Source: Candidatus Desantisiibacteriota bacterium
GTDB lineage: Bacteria; UBA9089; CG2-30-40-21
Assembly (NCBI GenBank): GCA_016208205.1
Contig: JACQYP010000063.1
Location: forward strand, 1-10,925
Length of the DNA: 10,925 nucleotides
Direction: 5' to 3'
The position numbers were made by a program, and so were the translations under genes. This document shows, one piece after another, positions 1 to 6,843 of the stretch. A model generated the notes under the pieces. It made no database searches. It was not told the origin of the DNA and saw only the letters and a program-made list of their open reading frames with translations. Within the stretch, counting starts at the first letter, position 1. Every line of letters begins with the position of its first letter.

Positions 1-651
1 AACACTGCCGGTTGAGGGTGTTATGCTGTAAACCTGTGGTATGATGAAAAATGTTGTGCTTGCGGTTGCTGTCGTGCTTGATGCACCTGTTGCACTGATC
101 GTTGTTGTCCCATATTTCTGCGTGTCAACCGTAAAGGTTGTTGTGAATGAACCGGATGCATCGGCAGCTACATTTTGCTTGATAGTGGTATTTATCCCAA
201 AACTAACGGTTATAATATCATTACCCGCATAGCCTGTCCCTGAAATTGTTACTATTGTGCCAACAATACCAGTTGCTGTCCCCACGATATCAACCTGTGG
301 TATAACAAAGAATGTAGTAGTAGCAGAACCATCTGTACCACCTACCCCATCATCATGAGTGGCAGTAATGGTTTCCGTACCATAGACATGGAGCGGCACG
401 GTAAAGATACAGGTAAATGAACCCGTACCTGTTACCGCAGCGGTACCTACCATAACCGTACCAAAATTAATGGTCATAGTTCCACTGATAGCACTACTAC
501 ATGTCCCGCTAATCGTAGCTGTGCTATAACCCGTACCGGTACCGGGCGTAATATCAGTAATGGTCACAGTAGCACCGGCTGTCATTACCGAGCCAAGTAC
601 CATTAATGCCGCTATTAATATGAAGATAAAATGCTTAGGTCTACCGTCCAA
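1..651 (-). CDS. Exported IPT/TIG-like repeat protein, 3' end outside the window
   Basis: An open frame of 217 codons runs from a TTG at 651 to the window edge with no stop, so the C-terminus is missing. I chose the TTG because GGAG lies 8 bases upstream and it gives a clean signal peptide: a short basic start (DGRPKH), a hydrophobic core (FIFILIAALMVLG) and a small-residue site ending in TAGA near residue 26. No ATG offers this. The mature part is rich in Thr, Gly, Ser and Val. It carries beta-sandwich repeats of about 90 residues, with a repeat start near residue 117 (GIVGTIVTISGTGY, then ITVSFG) and another near 205 (SITPSTGSV). Units end in F(V/I)IPQV linkers. The first unit (27-115) is more divergent. 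This pattern matches IPT/TIG or bacterial Ig-like folds of surface proteins; the function is unknown. A strong terminator at 714-758 separates it from the upstream TIG gene, so it probably needs its own promoter; the best candidate is a weak one with TATAAA at 694-689 and no good -35. Confidence 0.8.
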   Translation of the reverse strand, partial: MDGRPKHFIFILIAALMVLGSVMTAGATVTITDITPGTGTGYSTATISGTCSSAISGTMTINFGTVMVGTAAVTGTGSFTCIFTVPLHVYGTETITATHDDGVGGTDGSATTTFFVIPQVDIVGTATGIVGTIVTISGTGYAGNDIITVSFGINTTIKQNVAADASGSFTTTFTVDTQKYGTTTISATGASSTTATASTTFFIIPQVYSITPSTGSV

Positions 652-713
652 GTTAACAACTCCAAGTTTTGCCTTTGAGATTGTGAAATTTATACCGTAG
701 CGTTCAATTTAAT

Positions 714-758
714 AAAAAGGGGCAGCGACTTATTTTTCAAGCCCTGCTGTCCCTTTTT
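714..758. terminator. Bidirectional intrinsic terminator
   Basis: The arms AAAAAGGGGCAGC (714-726) and GCTGTCCCTTTTT (746-758) pair over 13 positions with a single mismatch around a 19-base loop. The stem is GC-rich at its core and flanked by A5 and T5, so a U-tract follows it on either strand. The TAA stop of the upstream TIG gene (732-730) sits in the loop, so on the minus strand the 5' arm is still coding. It should end transcription of the seven-repeat TIG gene and insulate it from the next one. Confidence 0.75.
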
Positions 759-2655
759 CAGTTTTCTCCTCTGTAGCCGTCTCTTCCTTCTTTATCTCTT
801 CTACCTTAAAGATAGCCGTTCCTATTCCAAAGTTAGTCAGTCCAATACCAACAACCCTTACATCCCCTATCTCCTGTGCAGTCCATTCAAAGCTTGCTGA
901 AAAATTACCCTTTGCATCACTCTTACCGCTTGCAATCCCAAGCGAGTTACCACAATCCACCCGAATGATTTCATCTGCACCAAATCCAGTACCATTTACA
1001 GAAACAATTGTCCCCTTTGTACCGTTTGCCGGTGAAATCAAGAGAGCCTGCTTAACCTCAAATTTTCTAAGGCTACCCATATTAGAAGAAAGCCCCCAGA
1101 CCCTTAACACTTTCTCACGAGAGCCTGTCTGGTCCGGAATTATCAAGGATGACAAAAACTGTCCATCTTTATCAGACTGAACCACAGAGACACTCTTTAT
1201 CTCACCCATATCTATCTGGATAACCTCATCAGCCCCATAACCATTACCACCTATCTCAATGCTATCGCCCACACACCCATTCTCAGGGGTTAATCTCATC
1301 ACAGATGGGGTTATTTCAAACTCACCCTTGTTAACCTTACCAGATGTTAAACCTGATATAACCACAGCCTTTTTCCCGCCAGACTGAGCATCTACAGTAA
1401 AGCCAATACTTACAACCCCTCTTTGGTCAGTACTCACTATATTTATGCTTATCGATTTCCCAAAATCAATCTTGACCAATTCACCGGCATTATACCCGCT
1501 TCCACTTACATGAACCTTTACACCAACCGTTCCAAATGACGTCTCAATCTTATCTATCCTGCTCAATATCTTAAAGGTATCAATATAACACGGTCTTCTG
1601 CTTTCCCTGCCAATAATGCCAATTCGACATGATTTATCCGAAGGCTGAGCATCAACCATAAATTCTATTACTAATCGACCCATCTCATCTGCCTCTCCCC
1701 GTCCAATCCCCATGCTGCGGTTCAGGTCAACACGGATGGATTCTGATGAGGCAAAACCATTCCCCTCTATCCTGACCTTTGTGCCTACAAAACCCTCTAT
1801 GGGACTAATCAAGGTAATCACCGGTGAAACAACAAACCTGTCCATCCCTATCTGGTGACTCTTTAATCCTGTAGCCATGATGGTCTTGGCACCGGCTGCT
1901 TGAGACAACACTGCAAATGATGCTGTCCACTCTCCCTGCTTGCTTGAGGTAACCTCAGCAATATTTGAGATATTGCCAAGATCAATCTTTACCTTTTCTC
2001 CTGCACCAAAGCCTGCACCGGAAATCGCAATCTTTGTCCCAACCGGACCTGCTCCAGGCTCAACCGAGGTAATCCCCCCGGTTATCTCAAAACTTGCATT
2101 ATTAGAACATTTACTATTTAATCCCTGTACCGTAATAATCCTTTTCCCTGCCGGCTGACGGTCAACAGTAAATACCAAGTCAAAGGCACCCATACCATTT
2201 GCCTTGCCGGTCAAAATATTTTCATTATCGCCAAAGGATACCTGAATATCTTCAGATGAAGCATATCCATCACCTGTTATCCTTAATTCTGTTCCCGGTC
2301 TGCCATTTTCAGGGGTTACCCCGATTAATCTCCCTTTGATAGAAATAAATCCTTCATTATAAGATAATGTTTTATATCCAACACAAGCAAACTTTGCCTG
2401 ACCTGCCGGATGAGGGGTTAACTGAAATTCAGCTGTAAATGTTCCCTCTTCAGTAGTTGTTACCTTGGCAACATCCAATCTGCCGCCAAAATCAACCCTC
2501 ACGGTTTCTGTTGGACCATATCCCTCACCCATAATAGTAATAGTTGTTCCTACCGTACCCTCAGTAGGATTAATCATTGTCAGCTTACCTGCTGCCTCTC
2601 CATATCCTGTCCATAAAACCAAACCAAGTACCATCAATCTTACTACACTACACAT
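730..2655 (-). CDS. Secreted protein with seven tandem IPT/TIG-like repeats
   Basis: The protein has about 641 residues. A Sec-type signal peptide (basic R near residue 7, core LMVLGLVLW, then GEAAG near 20-24) is followed by seven repeats of 84-87 residues, starting near residues 30, 114, 200, 285, 372, 457 and 542. Each unit begins P-x-x-G-x-x-G-T, continues with I-x-I-x-G-x-G-(Y/F), then E-x-(V/I)-x-(V/I)-D-(F/L/M)-G, has a central F-x-(V)-D-x-Q segment, and ends near F-(E/K)-(I/V). This is the pattern of IPT/TIG-type beta-sandwich domains. Unit 5 lacks the usual Pro (ETSFG). A tail rich in Glu, Lys and Thr follows the last unit. There is no membrane anchor, lipobox or LPxTG motif, so I infer a released or surface-associated structural or adhesive protein. 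The start is ATG 2655 with AGGAGG ten bases upstream; an in-frame TTG at 2658 (spacing 7) is a real alternative. It is preceded by a strong distal promoter and a structured leader, with a possible proximal promoter, and it ends in a bidirectional terminator. Confidence 0.85.
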   Translation of the reverse strand: MCSVVRLMVLGLVLWTGYGEAAGKLTMINPTEGTVGTTITIMGEGYGPTETVRVDFGGRLDVAKVTTTEEGTFTAEFQLTPHPAGQAKFACVGYKTLSYNEGFISIKGRLIGVTPENGRPGTELRITGDGYASSEDIQVSFGDNENILTGKANGMGAFDLVFTVDRQPAGKRIITVQGLNSKCSNNASFEITGGITSVEPGAGPVGTKIAISGAGFGAGEKVKIDLGNISNIAEVTSSKQGEWTASFAVLSQAAGAKTIMATGLKSHQIGMDRFVVSPVITLISPIEGFVGTKVRIEGNGFASSESIRVDLNRSMGIGRGEADEMGRLVIEFMVDAQPSDKSCRIGIIGRESRRPCYIDTFKILSRIDKIETSFGTVGVKVHVSGSGYNAGELVKIDFGKSISINIVSTDQRGVVSIGFTVDAQSGGKKAVVISGLTSGKVNKGEFEITPSVMRLTPENGCVGDSIEIGGNGYGADEVIQIDMGEIKSVSVVQSDKDGQFLSSLIIPDQTGSREKVLRVWGLSSNMGSLRKFEVKQALLISPANGTKGTIVSVNGTGFGADEIIRVDCGNSLGIASGKSDAKGNFSASFEWTAQEIGDVRVVGIGLTNFGIGTAIFKVEEIKKEETATEEKTEKGTAGLEK

Positions 2656-2674
2656 CAATCTCTTTCCTCCTACT

Positions 2675-2704
2675 ATTATACTCGATACTGTTACAAAATG
2701 TAAC
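2675..2704 (-). promoter_or_regulatory. Candidate proximal promoter of the TIG-repeat gene
   Basis: TATAAT at 2680-2675 matches the -10 consensus exactly. A GTTACA (4 of 6 matches to TTGACA) lies 18 bases upstream at 2704-2699. The ribosome binding site AGGAGG follows almost at once, so the untranslated leader would be very short. The -35 match is moderate and overlaps a palindrome, so this is plausible rather than sure. Confidence 0.35.
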
Positions 2705-2707
2705 AGT
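2687..2707. promoter_or_regulatory. Perfect 9-bp palindrome, operator-like
   Basis: ACTGTTACA (2687-2695) and TGTAACAGT (2699-2707) are perfect inverted copies around AAA. The palindrome covers the -35 and spacer of the candidate proximal promoter, where a dimeric repressor would act. It also abuts a heptamer-like repeat (CAGTTTA), so it could instead be the edge of that repeat element. No regulator gene is nearby. Confidence 0.3.
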
Positions 2708-2759
2708 TTACAGTTTGCAGTTATCGGTTTACGGCTACAAAAAACTGTGAACCGTAAAC
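2704..2759. repeat. Degenerate heptamer repeat with inverted arm
   Basis: Successive 7-base units read CAGTTTA, CAGTTTG, CAGTTAT and CGGTTTA (2704-2731). GTTTACGG (2727-2734) is then mirrored perfectly by CCGTAAAC (2752-2759), and CAGTTT by AAACTG (2742-2747). It resembles the other 7-base-period repeats of this window and has no coding potential. Confidence 0.5.
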
Positions 2760-2882
2760 GATTCGGTTACCATACATCCAAACACTCACAACTATCATTG
2801 CGATTAAAACATAGCCATTACCTGCTACGCATCAACCGTAATCATACCCTATTATATTATTTTTTTAAGTTTTCCGGGAGGA

Positions 2883-2947
2883 CACAAAAAAAGAAGGATA
2901 TTTCATTGCCTGCAATAGAGGCACTATCCTCTATTATACCCTTCTTT
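2883..2947 (-). terminator. Terminator-like multi-stem structure in the TIG gene leader
   Basis: Read on the minus strand, AAAGAAGGGTAT (2947-2936) pairs with ATATCCTTCTTT (2901-2890) at 11 of 12 positions, and a run of seven T follows the outer arm. Inside is a perfect 8-bp hairpin, AATAGAGG/CCTCTATT (2935-2914), with a 6-base loop. The shape suits an intrinsic terminator or attenuator. It lies about 230 bases before the TIG start and begins exactly at the stop codon of a tiny ORF. The long outer loop makes it less certain than a simple terminator. Confidence 0.35.
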
Positions 2948-2994
2948 CAACTATAAGAACCCAGTTTCAAGGAAGAATCAAAGGTGTAGAGCAT
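2947..2994 (-). CDS. Possible 15-codon leader ORF
   Basis: The frame runs from ATG at 2994 to TGA at 2949-2947, encoding MLYTFDSSLKLGSYS. GGGAGG lies about 11 bases upstream, in the loop of a hairpin whose stem holds the ATG. The stop coincides with the first base of the terminator-like stem, and the ATG follows the stop of another small frame by one base. The arrangement resembles a leader peptide. A frame this short can arise by chance, and no composition signal supports it. Confidence 0.15.
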   Translation of the reverse strand: MLYTFDSSLKLGSYS

Positions 2995-3030
2995 ATTATG
3001 ATTTTCCTCCCTTAATCATAATATAGCTCT
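2988..3030 (-). promoter_or_regulatory. Hairpin around a Shine-Dalgarno-like sequence
   Basis: The arms 2988-3003 and 3014-3030 are inverted copies over 16 positions with one bulged base. On the minus-strand transcript the 10-base loop reads AAGGGAGGAA, a strong ribosome binding site, and the ATG of the 15-codon frame lies in the 3' arm. The stem could therefore control initiation at that small frame. No T-run follows, so it is not a terminator. It may instead be a short palindromic repeat. Confidence 0.35.
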
Positions 3031-3103
3031 GGTTATGAATGTAACTGTAATAGAATCTCAAAGATAAGATCCTATGCATTTCTAATAAAAAGCAGGCAAG
3101 CAT
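2996..3103 (-). CDS. Possible 35-codon leader ORF at the promoter start site
   Basis: The frame starts at ATG 3103, only about eight bases after the predicted transcription start, and ends at TAA 2998-2996. It would be nearly leaderless because no ribosome binding site fits ahead of it. The peptide is rich in Leu, Ile and Tyr, with four Tyr between residues 18 and 27. Its stop is one base before the ATG of the next small frame, which would allow coupling. Nothing homologous is recognised and it may be chance. Confidence 0.15.
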   Translation of the reverse strand: MLACFLLEMHRILSLRFYYSYIHNQSYIMIKGGKS

Positions 3104-3117
3104 TTTTATTGCCTTTA

Positions 3118-3146
3118 ATCATACCATATACTTTTAATCATGTCAA
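3118..3146 (-). promoter_or_regulatory. Strong sigma-70 type promoter facing the TIG-repeat gene
   Basis: TTGACA (3146-3141) is the exact -35 consensus. TATGAT (3123-3118) is 5 of 6 for the -10. The spacer is exactly 17 bases and ends in TGG, giving an extended -10. Long A/T tracts lie just upstream (3150-3195) and could act as an UP element. Transcription would start near 3111 and run toward the TIG gene through a leader of about 450 bases. No other recognised gene lies between. Confidence 0.75.
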
Positions 3147-3160
3147 GCATTTTTTTATTT

Positions 3161-3194
3161 TTTTTTCAAAAAAATGCAATTTTTTTTGAAAAAA
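3161..3194. repeat. A/T-tract inverted repeat upstream of the promoter
   Basis: TTTTTTCAAAAAAA (3161-3174) and TTTTTTTGAAAAAA (3181-3194) are perfect 14-bp inverted copies around TGCAAT. Together with the T-rich run at 3151-3160 it forms a very A/T-rich block directly behind the -35. It may bend DNA, serve as an UP element or end transcription from outside. Simple-sequence pairing makes the palindrome less significant than its length suggests. Confidence 0.4.
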
Positions 3195-3287
3195 TACATT
3201 ATCTGCCTAAAATCGGCTGTTAAGCTGTAGTCTGTAATCCACAATTTAGATGAAATGAGATAATAGCCTACAACCTAAACAACCTGA

Positions 3288-3342
3288 GTAGGGTGCATTT
3301 TATGCACCAACATATTAATATGGTGCGTATAACGCACCCTAC
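3288..3342. repeat. Palindromic repeat, GTAGGGTGC family
   Basis: The element starts GTAGGGTGCATTTTATGCACC and ends with the inverse GGTGCGTATAACGCACCCTAC, each half itself a small hairpin. GTAGGGTGCGTT-type palindromes are dispersed in many environmental bacteria, and two related palindromes lie inside the membrane-protein gene (4803-4826 and 5914-5930). It looks like a small non-coding repeat of the REP or MITE kind. No transposase gene is in the window. Confidence 0.6.
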
Positions 3343-3361
3343 GCCGGCTGATAGCCTGATT

Positions 3362-3577
3362 CTACTTAACCAAACACACGGGCAGACACAGAGGTCTGCC
3401 CCTACAAGACCACGACCAGATTAAGCCAACAAAAAAGGAGAGTAGAGAAACCAAAAGACTTAAGGGAATTACCATCCAAACGTCTAAGCCGATTTTGACC
3501 TCCTTTATAATCAATAAATGCGGCCTCTCTATTTTTTCCCTTAAATCTTTTTGCTTACTTTCTCTACCTCTCCTCAA
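3362..3577 (-). CDS. Doubtful small single-span membrane protein
   Basis: A 71-codon frame has a basic N-terminal half and one clear hydrophobic segment at about residues 34-57 (from VWMVIPLSLLVSLL on). The first possible start is a TTG right after a stop codon, with no good ribosome binding site. A perfect AAAGGAGGTC lies inside the frame but is not followed by a start codon at normal distance. The last 15 or so codons are made of the 3380-3401 palindromic repeat. It is either a fortuitous frame or a decayed gene with a repeat inserted at its 3' end. Confidence 0.2.
   Translation of the reverse strand: MRRGRESKQKDLREKIERPHLLIIKEVKIGLDVWMVIPLSLLVSLLSFFVGLIWSWSCRGRPLCLPVCLVK
3380..3401. repeat. 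Palindromic repeat, GGGCAGAC/GTCTGCCC
   Basis: GGGCAGAC (3380-3387) and GTCTGCCC (3394-3401) are perfect 8-bp arms with a 6-base loop, followed by CTACA. This matches a short palindrome often seen dispersed in environmental genomes. There is no T-run beyond it, so it is unlikely to be a terminator. Confidence 0.5.
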
Positions 3578-3676
3578 CTACTTACTAACATATTTCATTG
3601 CTACTTTATATATACAACATTTTTTCGGATTTGTCAAGAGTAATTTTGTAATTTTTGTAAAATAAGATTGATGATT

Positions 3677-3817
3677 CGGCAAAAAGTCCAAAAGAATAAG
3701 AAAACCGCAGAGACGCAGAGACACGAAGTTTTTCTAACTGATTGACTATATTGGTGTTGCCTCTATTGTTTACTCTGCGTCTCTGTGCCTCTGCGGTGAA
3801 AATTTGACTTTTTGCCG
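3677..3817. repeat. 141-bp nested palindromic repeat element
   Basis: The outer arms CGGCAAAAAGTC (3677-3688) and GACTTTTTGCCG (3806-3817) are perfect 12-bp inverted copies. Nested inside are arms built on ACCGCAGAGACGCAGAG (from 3704) and CTCTGCG...CTCTGCGGT (to 3797). The middle is unlike either arm. This CCGCAGAGACGCAGAG family is known to be dispersed in many genomes, where it yields spurious proteins containing AEAQRRR. The element looks like a non-autonomous mobile repeat. Confidence 0.65.
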
Positions 3818-3829
3818 TACCATCAAGAT

Positions 3830-3900
3830 TAACCACGAAATACACGAAATACACAAAAATTAATAATCGGACAGAACTTTTTTCGTGTCTTTCGTGGTTA
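3830..3900. repeat. Palindromic repeat, TAACCACGAAA family
   Basis: TAACCACGAAA (3830-3840) and TTTCGTGGTTA (3890-3900) are perfect 11-bp arms. The inner parts, ACACGAAATACAC and TTTCGTGTC, extend the pairing imperfectly. It sits 12 bases from the previous element, and both are of the same general class of dispersed inverted repeat. Confidence 0.6.
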
Positions 3901-3955
3901 TGTCTTAAAAATCGCAGCTTATGCCCTACACAAAATACCCAAAATTTTATTCTTT

Positions 3956-3993
3956 CTTTGTGAACTTTGTGCTTCCTTTGTGTCCTTTGTGGT
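3956..3993. repeat. Tandem CTTTGTG repeats
   Basis: CTTTGTG occurs four times at 3956, 3965, 3976 and 3985, spaced 9, 11 and 9 bases apart. The block lies about 30 bases beyond the stop of the membrane-protein gene. It looks like a degenerate short repeat, with no sign of a coding or terminator role. Confidence 0.5.
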
Positions 3994-4023
3994 CAATCTG
4001 TTTCTAAGTTCCGAAGTTCAGAA

Positions 4024-6792
4024 TTACTGAGCTTCCAACCTCACCAGCATCTGCCAGTCAAGCTTGATTAATGCCTTCTCATCTCTTTCACCGAGTGCTT
4101 CAATCATATCATTCATCATCCACACAACGCCCTCTGAATACAACCCACTCCCTTTATTAGAAAACATCCCTGAGTCACCAATGGCAAGAACCAATCCCTT
4201 CCCATGCCTCACATAGGAGATGATGGGGATGTCTTGATGGGCAAGCAATGTCTTGCCGCCCTCTACAAGGGTTGGATTAACAAGAAAGGTATTATCCAAT
4301 GAAAGGGTATGCGGCTCTCGCCTGAAATGCAATCCAAAGGTATTGGCAACCTGATTTACAGAGGTGGCATCAAATCCTGCTCCCTCAATCAGGAGAAGAC
4401 CACCGCCATTCTTGACAAAGGCGGCTATGTCCTCCTTCTCATCTCTGAAAAAGCTTGACCTGGGGGTAGTGATGATCAAGCAGGAGGTAGCACCTCCGGC
4501 AGAAGTAGTACCCCTGTCAGAGGTGTTCCGAAGCCTTTCTCTGGTAAGCCTGCACGAATAGTTTATCTCCGGATAGTATTTACACCTGCCAAGGTGATAA
4601 AAGAATCTCTCGTAACTGTCTTCCCCTAACATCTGGTCCATATTCCCCATGGTCAAAGGATTTGCCGGCTGATGAGATTCATCGAATAATACCCTGCCTG
4701 GGAGCGGTGTCTGTGGTTTTTGGGGAGGATAGAGGATGTTGTTCAGCTGGGTAGCTGTCAGCCAGCCAACTGTTATCCCCATAATCAGCCACAACAATAT
4801 TTGTAGGGTGCGTTCCCTGAACGCACTAAGGTTAACCCTCCACCGACAGAGATACCAGACCAATATTATGAATACCACAACTGCCACTACTGGAAATGGA
4901 TTGATATATCCAGAATGCGTAAACCAGCCAAATATTCCAGACAAAAGACCACGACGGTCAACAGTAAACATTATCTCATTATTAAAACAGGTGGAGTCTG
5001 ACCAGGCTACTACCTTTCCCTTGCCATACTCGGTTGCAGCCATAATGGCATGTATGCCCATGGAGTTCTCTGGACGGAACATGGTATCACCAAAAAAATA
5101 GTTATTATAATAGTTTGCTTGATCTGTATAAGAGGCAAGTGGCGAAAGGATCAATGGGAATGCATTTTTAGAAAGCCTTAAGATATCACTGGTTGCCCAG
5201 ACAAACCTGTCCATATATTGGGTAACAGGATGATACCTCATGTTCCTCCTGTCTGTTACAGGCCAGCCGCCTGTAGCCACATAGACTGCATTGGGCACAA
5301 ATTCTATCCCAAACCTCTTAGAAACCTTGTTCACATAGGTGTCCATAAAGAATACATCCGTATGGTCACCAATAAACAGGATATTCCCGCCACTTTTAAC
5401 AAATTGAACGGTTGTGTTCACTTCTTCATCGGTTGGGTATCTGGTAAAACATTTAAGGATAAGAATGACGTTTTTGCCCTGAAATGAATCAAACAACCTT
5501 TTGCTCAATGCCTTCTCGTGCAAGGTAATTACTCCCTTGACAGATGAATTCTTCTTATCATCTGTAACTACATAGGTCTTGTGGAAATGGGAGATATACT
5601 CAAGGAACATATGGTAATTGTTTTCTGCCATCATCCCAAACTCTTGACGGTTAAACTCCCTCAGGGTTGATTCCCATCTTGAGTGTATCTCGTCTATCAC
5701 AATAACGGTTTCTTCTCCCTTCCCCTCCTTGTGGCTGAACCCGAAAAAGAAGCAGCTCATGGTCAGGGAGAAGGCTAATAATAGCAGGAGAAGAGTAGCA
5801 CAGGCATTCTTGCCTGTGGTTTTATTCATGGTCAGGGAGAAGGATAGCAATAGAGGGAGAAGGCTGAAGGCTGAAGGCTGAAGGCTACGGACTACAGAAT
5901 ACGGGCTGGCTTTGGTGCATGGAATGCACCCTGCGGCTTGAATTCCGCATTCCGCATTCCGCATTCCGCATTCTAAAAGCCAGAACCATAGGGGTAGGAT
6001 GGGTAGGAATCCCAGCCACATCTTCATTCCCCAGAAGGCATCAAAAAGCTCCATACCTGGCAGCAGCTCTTTTGGAATAAAGATTACCATCCAGGCAGCA
6101 TAAGCTATCAGGTATAGATAATGACAGACAATGCCTGTTATGATTAATCGCAGCCTCTTGTGCCAGGGAATCCGGGCAAGCACAACCATGCCTGAGAAGA
6201 CTAATGCAAACGCCAATATCTGCCATAACCCAATCTTGACTGAGTCAAGCAGCACCCTTTTCCCATCAAGCAGCACCATCCCCCCGCTCGCTCCGCTATT
6301 AAACCCAAACAGGTTCAGGACAAATGATACCTGGGGACAAAGGAATGAGGAGCAGAATGTTGGATAGCCGACGGTCAGAGAGATACATGTTGAGGCAAGC
6401 AATAGGGCAAGGGATATGGTTAAAATCAGGATAGTGATCGGGGGTCGGGGGTCGGGGGTCAGGGATCGGGGGTCGGGGGTCGGGGGTCGGGGGTCAGAGA
6501 TCGGAAGCCGGGATTCAGGGATTGAAACTTGAGATTCGCTTAACCCTTGAACAGTCTCCGATCCCTGATCCCTGATCCCTGATCCCTGATCCCGGACCCC
6601 TGACCCCTGACCCCTATCTTTCCGCCTCTGCCAGCTGCTTATCACCAGAAGCACTATAGCTATCGGAAAGATCCACATCAACGATCGATTCACTCCAGCC
6701 TGATACGGCTGAAAATTATCCTGTAGATACAGCCCCCACCAACAAACTACCATGAGCCATGAGCCGATTAGTCTTAATATTAATTGATACAT
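4024..6792 (-). CDS. Polytopic membrane protein with two GldG/DUF4350-like domains
   Basis: The protein has 922 residues. ATG 6792 is chosen because AGGAGG lies nine bases upstream. Membrane segments are visible near residues 6-22, 38-52, 118-142, 187-206, 214-238, 250-273, 330-352, 633-650 and 664-680. Two soluble domains resemble the class-I-amidotransferase-like fold of GldG/DUF4350 proteins. Domain A (about 362-627) has VIVIDEIHSRW, GGNILFIGDHTD and GKGKVVAWSDSTCFNN. Domain B (about 700-900) has VLFDESH, GGGLLLIEGAGFD and GKGLVLAIGDSGMFSN. The G-(K)-G-x-V-x-x-x-x-D-S-x-x-F-x-N signature ends both. No catalytic Cys-His pair is obvious, so a binding or scaffold role is likelier than amidotransfer. 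Family links to gliding and ABC-transporter accessory proteins are only suggestive. The gene follows res by 41 bases. Residues 60-119 and 274-331 are largely encoded by heptamer tracts and palindromes, which makes those linkers low-complexity (PDPRPPTPDPR, ECGMRNAECG) and unlikely to be conserved. The exact function is unknown. Confidence 0.75.
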   Translation of the reverse strand: MYQLILRLIGSWLMVVCWWGLYLQDNFQPYQAGVNRSLMWIFPIAIVLLVISSWQRRKDRGQGSGVRDQGSGIRDQGSETVQGLSESQVSIPESRLPISDPRPPTPDPRSLTPDPRPPITILILTISLALLLASTCISLTVGYPTFCSSFLCPQVSFVLNLFGFNSGASGGMVLLDGKRVLLDSVKIGLWQILAFALVFSGMVVLARIPWHKRLRLIITGIVCHYLYLIAYAAWMVIFIPKELLPGMELFDAFWGMKMWLGFLPILPLWFWLLECGMRNAECGIQAAGCIPCTKASPYSVVRSLQPSAFSLLPLLLSFSLTMNKTTGKNACATLLLLLLAFSLTMSCFFFGFSHKEGKGEETVIVIDEIHSRWESTLREFNRQEFGMMAENNYHMFLEYISHFHKTYVVTDDKKNSSVKGVITLHEKALSKRLFDSFQGKNVILILKCFTRYPTDEEVNTTVQFVKSGGNILFIGDHTDVFFMDTYVNKVSKRFGIEFVPNAVYVATGGWPVTDRRNMRYHPVTQYMDRFVWATSDILRLSKNAFPLILSPLASYTDQANYYNNYFFGDTMFRPENSMGIHAIMAATEYGKGKVVAWSDSTCFNNEIMFTVDRRGLLSGIFGWFTHSGYINPFPVVAVVVFIILVWYLCRWRVNLSAFRERTLQILLWLIMGITVGWLTATQLNNILYPPQKPQTPLPGRVLFDESHQPANPLTMGNMDQMLGEDSYERFFYHLGRCKYYPEINYSCRLTRERLRNTSDRGTTSAGGATSCLIITTPRSSFFRDEKEDIAAFVKNGGGLLLIEGAGFDATSVNQVANTFGLHFRREPHTLSLDNTFLVNPTLVEGGKTLLAHQDIPIISYVRHGKGLVLAIGDSGMFSNKGSGLYSEGVVWMMNDMIEALGERDEKALIKLDWQMLVRLEAQ
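4803..4826. repeat. GTAGGGTGCGTT palindrome inside the membrane-protein gene
   Basis: GTGCGTTC (4808-4815) and GAACGCAC (4819-4826) are perfect arms with a 3-base loop, preceded by GTAGG. It belongs to the family of the intergenic element at 3288-3342. It is read in frame as part of the loop between the last two membrane segments (about residues 656-663). Confidence 0.55.
5758..5843. repeat. Direct repeat of 17 bases in the membrane-protein gene
   Basis: CATGGTCAGGGAGAAGG occurs at 5758-5774 and again at 5827-5843. Both copies are followed by similar A/G-rich sequence. The 69-base offset is a multiple of three, so the copies encode related peptides (AFSLTMSC and SFSLTMNK). It looks like a local duplication. 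Confidence 0.55.
5799..5818. repeat. CACAGGCA palindrome inside the membrane-protein gene
   Basis: CACAGGCA (5799-5806) and TGCCTGTG (5811-5818) are perfect 8-bp arms with a TTCT loop. It encodes the peptide TTGKNACAT around residues 325-331. It lies between the two copies of the 17-base direct repeat, so the repeats may flank an inserted element. Confidence 0.5.
5859..5886. repeat. GAAGGCT heptamer, four exact units
   Basis: Four perfect tandem copies of GAAGGCT lie in frame within the membrane-protein gene (about residues 302-311). Loss or gain of one unit would shift the frame. Confidence 0.7.
5914..5930. repeat. GGTGCAT/ATGCACC palindrome inside the membrane-protein gene
   Basis: Perfect 7-bp arms (5914-5920 and 5924-5930) flank GGA, and CCTGCGG follows. 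It is related to the GTAGGGTGC family at 3288-3342 and is read as part of residues 288-293. Confidence 0.45.
5942..5973. repeat. ATTCCGC heptamer, four and a half units
   Basis: Four exact tandem copies of ATTCCGC plus ATTC lie directly after a predicted membrane segment. They encode ECGMRNAECGI on the minus strand (about residues 274-284). Confidence 0.7.
6436..6505. repeat. GGTCGGG heptamer array, ten units
   Basis: Ten 7-base units (GATCGGG, GGTCGGG, GGTCAGG and close variants) follow one another without a gap. On the minus strand they encode the Pro/Asp/Arg-rich stretch up to residue 119. The array is an inverted match to the one at 6560-6615, so the two could fold together. Confidence 0.75.
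6560..6615. repeat. GATCCCT heptamer array, eight units
   Basis: Four GATCCCT units, one GATCCCG and three GACCCCT make 56 bases. They encode the Gly/Gln/Asp-rich stretch from about residue 60, just after the second membrane segment. Its units are near reverse complements of those at 6436-6505, 54 bases away. Confidence 0.75.
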
Positions 6793-6814
6793 TATTATTG
6801 CCCTCCTGCCAGCT

Positions 6815-6843
6815 ATTATACAATCTTATGTTCCTATTTGAAA
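6815..6843 (-). promoter_or_regulatory. Candidate promoter of the membrane-protein gene
   Basis: TATAAT (6820-6815) is a perfect -10. The best -35, TTTCAA at 6843-6838 with a 17-base spacer, matches only 3 of 6 and lies in the end of res. As at the TIG gene, the -10 reads TATAATAG and is followed closely by AGGAGG. It could provide expression independent of the restriction-modification operon. Confidence 0.3.
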